The translations under genes and the position numbers were made by a program. Shown here piece after piece: positions 1 through 5,751 of a DNA stretch of 6,371 bases. The notes under the pieces were generated by a model. It had not been told where the DNA came from, ran no database searches, and saw only the letters and a list, made by a program, of their open reading frames with translations. Every line of letters starts with the position of its first letter. The first letter of the stretch is position 1. Origin of the DNA: Lachnospiraceae bacterium (GTDB lineage: Bacteria; Bacillota_A; Clostridia; Lachnospirales; Lachnospiraceae); the NCBI GenBank assembly GCA_017391465.1, contig JAFOYH010000040.1, positions 1 to 6,371 of the forward strand, in the 5' to 3' direction.

Positions 1-2199
1 AATGAAACAGATTTGATGAAAGAAATCAAAAACTGTACCTATGAGCAGGATTATGAGACAGCAGTGACACTGGCACAGAAGTTAGAATTGAATAAGATAA
101 AGAATGTTTCTTCCTTGTGTTTGCTTGGCGAAATATTTTTGCATGAAGGTGAGAATGAACTGGCAGAAAAAGTGCTGTTAAAAGCCTATGAAAAGATGCC
201 AAAGGGACGACGTGCCCTGGACATGCTGACAAGTCTGTATATTGATAAAGGCAGTTATTCGGAAGCGGAATATTATTACAAAGAGTTCATTTCGGTTGCA
301 TCCAGAGATTTACATCGTTATATTCTCAGATATCGTTTAGACAAAGGTAAAGGTGAACGATCTTCTGTTTTGATTCATACGCTGGAACAGTTGAAGGACT
401 ATGAATATATTGAAGAATGGGCATATGAGCTGGCTAAATTATATGCAGAGTCTGGAGAAGAAAAAAAATGTATTCGTGAATGTGATGAAATTGCATTGTG
501 GTTTGGAACTGGCGAATATGTAGATCTTGCGAATATGTTGAAAGAAGAAGTTCAGGCAAAGATGACTGCAGAGGCTGAAGCGAATGCGATGCATCAGACT
601 GTAGGAGCAACATATATGTTTGATTCGGAAGGACTTCTCGAACGCAGTGATTTTAATGTGCCGCTTAATGTAGATGCTTATATGTCTGATGATGAATATT
701 CAGATGTGTATGATCTTGAAGAAGGTGGAAAAACAGAGAATATTGTTGGGTTGGATGAAAATATAAGTTTAGACGAGGCTTTAAGTGATGAAAAAGACGC
801 CGAACAAAATGTCACTGCGATTGAAGATGTGTTCATGGATGATGCTATCGAAGAGCAGGATGAAACAGAGACTGTAGAAGATTCAGATATTATTGCAGCA
901 AAAGCTGCTTCAATTTTATCCGGAGATGAGTTCGAAGACGAAGACGAAGATGAAGATTTTATTGAAAGACTTCAAAAGAAACTTGAATCGAATCGAAGCA
1001 TTGTAACACCAATTCGGAAAGAAGATATTGAAAATCGTATGCGTATGGTTCAACCTGAATCGATTCCTGTTTTAGAAGAAGATGAAGGTATGGATGAGGA
1101 AGCAGATGAGATCGTTTCAAGTGATATGGATCATACAATTATGAATATGTTCCAGAACGAGATTGATTTTGCTTTAAAACCAGCAGATTTGATGACATTG
1201 GATGATGATGATGATGGTGAAGAAGATACGGATGAAGCTGACGAAACATCTGAAAATAAACTTGAAACAGAATCGGAAGTTGATGATAAAGCGATAGAAG
1301 ATGAATTGACCAAAGATGAGGCTGTTCATGATCAGTCTTTCGAAGAGAGTGTACAGGCTGACGTGGTGAAAGATACAGTGAAAACTCTTTATGCGGATGA
1401 TGAAGACGAAATTGTAACAGATGATATACCGGTTCCTGATACAGTGTTAGACATTTTTGCAACAGCTGTAGATATTCGTGATGTAAAAAAACAATTAGCT
1501 GAAACTTTTACAAAATTGGAATCTTCTTTGTTGGATAAAGAAGATATTTTAGCTCCATACGATATTAACTTTGTAGTTTCAGGTACAGATGAGAGTATGA
1601 AATCTCAGATTTCTATCGGTATTGCAAAAGCATTGAATACATATGGCGTGTGTGATAAAACAAAGATGGTTCGTGCAACTGCTGAAGAATTAAATGCTAT
1701 GGACTTTTCGGTTGTATTTGAAAAGATTGCAGGCGGATGTCTGATTATTAGTGGCGCAGGGGCACTCTCCGAGGCATCTATCGAGATTATTACGGATTAT
1801 GTTAATCAAGATGGACAGAAAGTAGCAATTGTTCTGGAAGATTCGGAGAAGGATTTTATGAATTTATGGAAGAAGTATCCAAAATTACGTTCAAAATTTC
1901 TCAATGTTATTAACATTTCAAAATATGATTCCAGTGAATTGGTTAAACTGGCAGAATCCTATGCAAAACGTCGCGGATATGACATTTCGGATGAAGTACG
2001 CAACATCGTATTAAAAGCAATATTTGAGGAACGTATGTCCAGTGGGGAAGATGTGAACTACGAAGATGTTATGGCAATCATTGATGAAGCTGTTGTGAAT
2101 CTTGAAAAACGCAATATGAAGAATTTATTCATGACAGTACTTGATAATGCATATACAGAAGCGAGCATGTTCACCCTGATCTCAGAAGATTTTGATTAA
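1..2199 (+). CDS. TPR / acidic linker / degenerate AAA+ (CbxX/SpoVK-like) protein, 5' partial
   Basis: The frame is open to the left edge. The first candidate starts (TTG at 13, ATG at 16) have no ribosome binding site in the 12 bases before them, so the true start is probably upstream and 732 codons are visible. Residues below count from base 1. Residues about 14-165 form helical TPR-like pairs, for example 41-66 (LLGEIF...AEKVLLKAYEKM), 72-97 and 140-165. Residues about 205-480 are rich in Asp and Glu, low in complexity and probably disordered. Residues about 520-690 follow the order of a CbxX/CfqX AAA+ domain: a P-loop-like GTDESMKS at 528-535, GGCLIISGAGAL at 578-589 where the family has GGVLFIDEA, and YPKLRSKF at 626-633 matching the family NPGLRSRF, followed by a helical lid. 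The P-loop glycines and the Walker B Asp and Glu are missing, so ATP hydrolysis is unlikely. A scaffold or regulatory role is inference only. bofA follows after 73 bases and may be co-transcribed. Confidence 0.88.
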   Translation, partial: NETDLMKEIKNCTYEQDYETAVTLAQKLELNKIKNVSSLCLLGEIFLHEGENELAEKVLLKAYEKMPKGRRALDMLTSLYIDKGSYSEAEYYYKEFISVASRDLHRYILRYRLDKGKGERSSVLIHTLEQLKDYEYIEEWAYELAKLYAESGEEKKCIRECDEIALWFGTGEYVDLANMLKEEVQAKMTAEAEANAMHQTVGATYMFDSEGLLERSDFNVPLNVDAYMSDDEYSDVYDLEEGGKTENIVGLDENISLDEALSDEKDAEQNVTAIEDVFMDDAIEEQDETETVEDSDIIAAKAASILSGDEFEDEDEDEDFIERLQKKLESNRSIVTPIRKEDIENRMRMVQPESIPVLEEDEGMDEEADEIVSSDMDHTIMNMFQNEIDFALKPADLMTLDDDDDGEEDTDEADETSENKLETESEVDDKAIEDELTKDEAVHDQSFEESVQADVVKDTVKTLYADDEDEIVTDDIPVPDTVLDIFATAVDIRDVKKQLAETFTKLESSLLDKEDILAPYDINFVVSGTDESMKSQISIGIAKALNTYGVCDKTKMVRATAEELNAMDFSVVFEKIAGGCLIISGAGALSEASIEIITDYVNQDGQKVAIVLEDSEKDFMNLWKKYPKLRSKFLNVINISKYDSSELVKLAESYAKRRGYDISDEVRNIVLKAIFEERMSSGEDVNYEDVMAIIDEAVVNLEKRNMKNLFMTVLDNAYTEASMFTLISEDFD
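934..957 (+). repeat. GAA-GAY codon repeat encoding an acidic tract
   Basis: Four consecutive Glu-Asp codon pairs (GAAGAC, GAAGAC, GAAGAT, GAAGAT) lie inside the acidic linker of the TPR/AAA-like gene. They form a short in-frame simple repeat that could change in length without breaking the frame. The codons vary at the third position, which suggests selection for the acidic protein sequence rather than very recent slippage. Confidence 0.6.
1201..1215 (+). repeat. (GAT)5 trinucleotide repeat encoding poly-Asp
   Basis: Five perfect GAT codons in a row encode five aspartates in the acidic linker and are followed by GGT GAA GAA GAT. This is the cleanest microsatellite in the window. Length changes would stay in frame and only alter the charge and length of a probably disordered linker. 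Confidence 0.65.
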
Positions 2200-2267
2200 A
2201 ACAAAATTGGGAACAGAATAAAATACATAGAAAAAAAACAAGAGCATAGAATGGAATGATGAAGTTC

Positions 2268-2273
2268 AAGGAG
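2268..2273 (+). promoter_or_regulatory. Ribosome binding site that decides the bofA start
   Basis: AAGGAG lies 8 bases before the GTG at 2282. The alternative in-frame GTG at 2273 overlaps the last base of this motif and so cannot be served by it. The site therefore supports the shorter, 90-residue protein. Confidence 0.75.
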
Positions 2274-2281
2274 TGGTTAAA

Positions 2282-2554
2282 GTGGAAAACCAGTTACTGA
2301 TCACCATTATCATTATAAGCTCTTGTTTTTTTGTTGGAAGTTTAATTTTGGATCACGGAAAATGGATTGTGAATGCTGCCTGTCGTGGCGGATTAGGAAT
2401 TCTTATGATTGGGTTGATCAATGCTATACTGTCGGGATTTGGATGGATGATTCCTGTAGGAGTCAATTTTTTTAACTTTGTTATTATTACTCTGTTAGGT
2501 TTTCCTGGATTATTTGCCTTATATGGGATTGGATTATGGCAGATATTTGGGTGA
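2282..2554 (+). CDS. bofA: BofA-family membrane protein (pro-sigma-K processing inhibitor family)
   Basis: This 90-residue hydrophobic protein has a GTG start set by the AAGGAG site at 2268-2273. It has an N-terminal membrane segment (about 5-23), a second hydrophobic stretch (about 36-50) and the C-terminal BofA signature: IPVGVN at 57-62, then a hydrophobic run ending in LLGFPGLFAL at 71-80. Its length is close to that of Bacillus subtilis BofA (about 87 residues). In B. subtilis, BofA sits in the outer forespore membrane with SpoIVFA and inhibits the intramembrane protease SpoIVFB, which activates sigma-K. From memory of that protein, its key Asn48 and Asn61 correspond to N47 and N62 here, while Thr64 corresponds to N65. 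Family members also occur in Clostridia where a role in sigma-K control is uncertain, so the family call is firm and the function is inferred. The gene lies 73 bases after the TPR gene, and no convincing own promoter is seen. Confidence 0.9.
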   Translation: MENQLLITIIIISSCFFVGSLILDHGKWIVNAACRGGLGILMIGLINAILSGFGWMIPVGVNFFNFVIITLLGFPGLFALYGIGLWQIFG

Positions 2555-2649
2555 CAAAATGAATAATTCTATTTCTTGAATTGATAAAAAATGACAAAAT
2601 AATGTGTCAAAACATTAAGAAAATAGAAAAAAATTGGTAAAAAATGTCA

Positions 2650-2684
2650 AAAGCCTTCGAAATATTGTGAGTTTCGAAGGCTTT
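2650..2684 (+). terminator. Perfect 13-bp inverted repeat: terminator hairpin or operator
   Basis: AAAGCCTTCGAAA (2650-2662) and TTTCGAAGGCTTT (2672-2684) are exact reverse complements around a 9-base loop. The repeat sits 95 bases after the bofA stop, where a terminator would be expected. However, no clean U-tract follows the stem; the next bases are ACAAATATTTT, only moderately T-rich. Each arm contains the palindrome TTCGAA, and the last three bases of the right arm are also the first three of the -35 box of the promoter at 2682-2710. A protein-binding operator is therefore an equally good reading. The repeat is seen directly; the role is inferred. Confidence 0.55.
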
Positions 2685-2710
2685 ACAAATATTTTGGTCA
2701 TGTTTATAAT
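2682..2710 (+). promoter_or_regulatory. Sigma-A-type promoter for the Tad operon
   Basis: TTTACA (2682-2687) and a perfect TATAAT (2705-2710) are separated by 17 bases, the optimal spacing for the housekeeping sigma factor. Transcription would start near 2717, giving a leader of about 94 bases before the TadZ-like start codon. There is only one mismatch to TTGACA in the -35 box. It is the best promoter match found in the 256-base intergenic stretch. That leader shows no recognisable riboswitch. Confidence 0.75.
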
Positions 2711-2810
2711 GAGTTTATCAAATCAATTCTGTAAATAAATTTCCATATAAAAAGTAAAAAAGTGAATATAGGAAAAGATTGCCATCGGAATGAAATAAGG
2801 AGGATGTGCA

Positions 2811-3677
2811 ATGAACAGACAATTATGTATATGTGATGTGGAACCTGTTTATTTGAAAAGATTGGCTTCATATCTAAATCGTAAACCCGAATTTTTTTGG
2901 AAGATTAAGACATATACCGAATTGGAGTGGTGTTTGAGAGAACGACCGGATGTTCTTTTAGTATCTGGAAGTGCTTTGGAAATGTGGGCCCAAAAGAAAA
3001 AAACAACAGATTATCCGGAAATCATCGGAACGAAGATGATTTTTCTGGAAGATAATCAAAAGAATCCAGGAAAATGGCCATCTGTATGTAAATATCAGGC
3101 GGCAGGCATGGTATATGAAGATTTATTGGAAATTTTGGCAGAAGAAATCAGGCTAAAAACGGAGGTGATTGGTGTATATGGTCCATCAAATGGACAAGAA
3201 GCAGAAAAATTGGCCAAAGAGATTGGAAGAACATATGCTGAGAATGGAGAAGTACTTATTGTGACACTTGTTGAGTTTTCTACATTTTTAGGAGAAAAAT
3301 TAGACGGAAATGGTATTGGAGAATGGTTTTATTATTATTCACAGCAGATAAAAGAGAAAAACAGACTTAGTGATTGGGTAATTACAGAAGAAAAACTCAA
3401 TTTTTTACCAGGGTTTCGTACCGTTTATGATCGAAGAGGATTAACACTTGATGATTGGCAGAATTTTTTTAAGGAGGGATTAAGAAAAAGTAGATATCAA
3501 ACAGTTATTTTGGTTTTTGATCGAATGCCAGAATATTTGGAACTGTTTATATGGTGTGATTCAATTTATGTGGACTGGGGTCGGGACGGCTATGGAAATT
3601 TAAGAAAACAGAGATTTGAAAAGATGGCGTCTTATATGGATATACAGGAATTGATGAAGAAATTTATAGAACAGTGA
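2811..3677 (+). CDS. tadZ: TadZ/CpaE-like pilus assembly protein with degenerate ATPase site
   Basis: The ATG lies 7 bases after a consensus AAGGAGG (2797-2803), and the protein has 288 residues. Residues 1-115 resemble the atypical receiver domain of TadZ/CpaE. The strand PDVLLVS (46-52) has Ser where a receiver has its phospho-accepting Asp, and the domain ends with KYQAAGMVYEDLLEIL (94-109), a pattern I associate with Firmicute TadZ. Residues about 118-285 follow the MinD/ParA-like fold, but the deviant Walker A (normally KGGxGKT) reads GPSNGQEA at 124-131 with no lysine or Thr pair. The later strand YQTVILVFD (229-237) has Val where the family has its Asp. ATP binding is therefore doubtful. 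Family members help localise the Tad secretion machine at the membrane. Position directly before cpaF, with a 16-base gap, supports the call. There is no signal peptide, so it should be cytoplasmic. Confidence 0.78.
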   Translation: MNRQLCICDVEPVYLKRLASYLNRKPEFFWKIKTYTELEWCLRERPDVLLVSGSALEMWAQKKKTTDYPEIIGTKMIFLEDNQKNPGKWPSVCKYQAAGMVYEDLLEILAEEIRLKTEVIGVYGPSNGQEAEKLAKEIGRTYAENGEVLIVTLVEFSTFLGEKLDGNGIGEWFYYYSQQIKEKNRLSDWVITEEKLNFLPGFRTVYDRRGLTLDDWQNFFKEGLRKSRYQTVILVFDRMPEYLELFIWCDSIYVDWGRDGYGNLRKQRFEKMASYMDIQELMKKFIEQ

Positions 3678-3693
3678 CGAAAAAGGAGTAGGT

Positions 3694-4974
3694 ATGGAAG
3701 GAAAAGATACTTATCAATTATTAAAGAAAAGACTTCAGGCCGAATTATTAAAAATACTACAACTGGGGGGAGAATGGTCTGATGAGGAAATTATGGATCA
3801 AATTGATGATCTTATTGTATCAGCAAGCAAAAATACATATTTGAGTGGATATCGTAAATTAATGATGAAGCAGGAATTGTTTAATTCGGTTCGACGTTTG
3901 GATCTTTTGCAGGAATTGGTAGATGATAAAGAAATATCAGAGATTATGGTCAATGGAATGGGAGATATTTTTTACGAGCGTCATGGACACATTTATCGAT
4001 GGGATAAGTCCTTTGAATCCAACGAAAAGCTGGAGGATGTCATTCAACAGATTGTTGCGGGTGCAAATCGTCAAGTCAACGAGGCATCTCCTATTGTGGA
4101 TGCTCGATTGTCGGATGGTTCACGTGTGAATGTGGTTTTGAAACCGATAGCGTTGAATGGTCCAATTCTCACAATTCGAAAATTTCCTGAAAAACCTATG
4201 GACATGGAGCGGCTGATTCATGATGGGGCGATCACACAGGAGGCAGCGGATTATTTAAAACAATTGGTAAAAGCGAAGTATAATATTTTCATTTCAGGAG
4301 GAACAAGCACGGGAAAGACAACAATGTTAAATGCTCTTATGCAGTATGTACCGTCGGATGAACGTGTTGTTACCATTGAAGATTCTGCAGAGCTTCAGAT
4401 TCATAATATTAAGAATCTCGTTAAATTAGAAGCGAGAAGTGCCAATGTGGAGGGCGAACATCAAATATCAATTCGGGATTTGATCAAATCGGCCATGCGA
4501 ATGCGACCGGATCGAATTATTGTGGGCGAAGTACGTGGCCCGGAGAGTGTTGATATGATTCAGGCAATGTCCAGTGGACATGATGGTTCGATTTCAACAG
4601 GACATTCGGGATCGCCGGAAGAAATGTTAAGTCGTTTGGAAACAATGATTCTCATGGGAATGGATATTCCTTTGATTGCCATACGTAAACAAATCGCTTC
4701 TGCTATCGATATTGTTATTCAATTGGAAAGGCTCAGAGATAAAAGTCGAAGAGTTACAGAAATTACGGAGATTATTGGTTATGAAGAAGGTGAAATCAAG
4801 TTAAATCCATTGTTTATATTTAAGGAACAGGTTGAAAACAACATGATTCGAGAAGAGGCAGAGTATATGGGAGAAACAAGTCGTGTTCAGGGAACACTTG
4901 TTGCATCTGGTAATCGTCTGATTCATAGAAAAAAACTGGAAAATGCTGCAATAAAATTGAGGGATGAGATGTGA
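3694..4974 (+). CDS. cpaF: CpaF/TadA-type secretion ATPase
   Basis: This 426-residue protein has an ATG 5 bases after AAGGAG (3683-3688). It belongs to the PilT/VirB11-like secretion ATPases that power Tad (Flp) pilus assembly as cytoplasmic hexamers docked on the TadB/TadC platform. A helical N-terminal part (1-75) precedes the conserved N-terminal domain, with ISEIMVNG (81-88), ASPIVDARLSDGSRVN (131-146) and LTIRKF (159-164). The catalytic domain has Walker A GGTSTGKTT (202-210, Lys208), the Asp box TIEDSAELQ (227-235), Walker B RIIVGEVRG (274-282, Glu279) and the His box GHDGSISTGHSGSP (295-308). All motifs are intact, unlike those of the upstream TadZ-like protein. The length is typical for CpaF. 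The stop overlaps the next start by 4 bases (GTGA), indicating translational coupling to the TadB-like gene. Confidence 0.96.
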   Translation: MEGKDTYQLLKKRLQAELLKILQLGGEWSDEEIMDQIDDLIVSASKNTYLSGYRKLMMKQELFNSVRRLDLLQELVDDKEISEIMVNGMGDIFYERHGHIYRWDKSFESNEKLEDVIQQIVAGANRQVNEASPIVDARLSDGSRVNVVLKPIALNGPILTIRKFPEKPMDMERLIHDGAITQEAADYLKQLVKAKYNIFISGGTSTGKTTMLNALMQYVPSDERVVTIEDSAELQIHNIKNLVKLEARSANVEGEHQISIRDLIKSAMRMRPDRIIVGEVRGPESVDMIQAMSSGHDGSISTGHSGSPEEMLSRLETMILMGMDIPLIAIRKQIASAIDIVIQLERLRDKSRRVTEITEIIGYEEGEIKLNPLFIFKEQVENNMIREEAEYMGETSRVQGTLVASGNRLIHRKKLENAAIKLRDEM

Positions 4975-5714
4975 AACTTACGGTGGATGGAAACTATCAG
5001 TTTACAGCGAAGGAGCATGTTTTATATCTTACAGTATGGTGCTTGGTTTGTTCAGGAATGGGATGGATTTTTTATGATACACCTGAGATGGGGATTTTTG
5101 GAATCCTGTCTTATTGGATCTGTTATAAGGGTGTATACAAATATAAAATGTGGCAACATCAAAGGCAGATACGCCTGGAATTTAAGGATACCATGATGTC
5201 TATATATAGTTCTTTATCTGCAGGGGCAACATTGGAAGAAAGTATGAAACGTGTACTGGTGGATATGGAACGCAGCTTAAAAAATGGTGCGCGAATGGTT
5301 GATGAACTTCGACTAATATGTCAGAAAATGGAACGAAATGTACCTGTCGGTCAATGTTTAGAAGAGATGGCCCTGAGGTGCGACAATAAAGATATGCAAA
5401 ATTTTTCACAGATTATTTCGATTGGTAAGCGACAAGGAGGAAATATGGTTCAGCTTGTGCGGGATAGTGTGGAAAAAATTCAAAGAAGAATTGAAATCAG
5501 TCATGAGATTGAAGGAACAATTGGAGCAAAACGCGGAGAATTTGTATTTATGAGTTGTATTCCTGTAGGCATTATTATGTATATGCGTGTTTTTTCGCCG
5601 GAATTTATGAGTGTGCTGTATGACAATATCATAGGCAGGATATGTATGACAGTTTGTATGATAATTTATATCGCTGCCATTCTTTTGGGGATGCATATTT
5701 TGCGATTAGATTAG
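4971..5714 (+). CDS. tadB: TadB-like type II secretion system F-domain membrane protein
   Basis: The GTG start overlaps the cpaF stop by 4 bases and is preceded by GAGGG (4959-4963) at 7 bases. The protein has 247 residues. Membrane segments are predicted by eye at about 17-34, 38-53, 191-207 and 222-244. The stretch between the second and third carries the T2SSF/GspF cytoplasmic domain, with the typical helix-start pattern SLSAGATLEESM (81-92) and the GKRQGGNMVQLV element (152-163). In Tad systems, TadB and TadC form the inner-membrane platform on which CpaF acts. The position right after cpaF favours TadB over TadC. At 247 residues it is shorter than many proteobacterial TadB proteins (about 300). 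A second F-domain gene is not seen in this window and would be expected downstream. Confidence 0.9.
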   Translation: MKLTVDGNYQFTAKEHVLYLTVWCLVCSGMGWIFYDTPEMGIFGILSYWICYKGVYKYKMWQHQRQIRLEFKDTMMSIYSSLSAGATLEESMKRVLVDMERSLKNGARMVDELRLICQKMERNVPVGQCLEEMALRCDNKDMQNFSQIISIGKRQGGNMVQLVRDSVEKIQRRIEISHEIEGTIGAKRGEFVFMSCIPVGIIMYMRVFSPEFMSVLYDNIIGRICMTVCMIIYIAAILLGMHILRLD

Positions 5715-5718
5715 ATAT

Positions 5719-5724
5719 AGGAGG
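5719..5724 (+). promoter_or_regulatory. Strong ribosome binding site out of phase with the following gene
   Basis: AGGAGG lies 7 bases before a TTG at 5732, ideal spacing for initiation. That TTG opens a frame of only 16 codons (MGRQKYGWERDLLLYV, stop at 5780-5782), while the long frame that follows is a different one and has its first ATG at 5752, 27 bases after the site. Either translation begins in the short frame and there is a lost base or a frameshift, or the site serves the ATG poorly. Confidence 0.7.
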
Positions 5725-5751
5725 AATCTATTTGGGAAGGCAAAAGTATGG

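Noticed and set aside
13..18. TTG at 13 or ATG at 16 as the true start of the first gene
   Set aside because: The frame is open to base 1 and there is no ribosome binding site in the preceding bases; the TPR-like helices also begin at once, so the gene most likely starts upstream of the window.
1139..1462. Minus-strand open frame with a poly-His stretch
   Set aside because: The His run is the reverse complement of the GAT repeat of the acidic linker; there is no independent evidence for a gene.
2211..2252. Possible sporulation sigma-E promoter before bofA (CATAGAAT at 2245-2252)
   Set aside because: The -10-like element is imperfect and no matching -35 element lies at the required distance; the A-rich context makes chance matches easy.
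2273..2275. GTG at 2273 as the bofA start
   Set aside because: It overlaps the AAGGAG motif at 2268-2273, which is instead well spaced for the GTG at 2282.
2717..2810. Riboswitch (for example c-di-GMP) in the leader of the Tad operon
   Set aside because: The leader is only about 94 bases, AT-rich, and shows neither the conserved core of a known class nor a terminator before the ribosome binding site.
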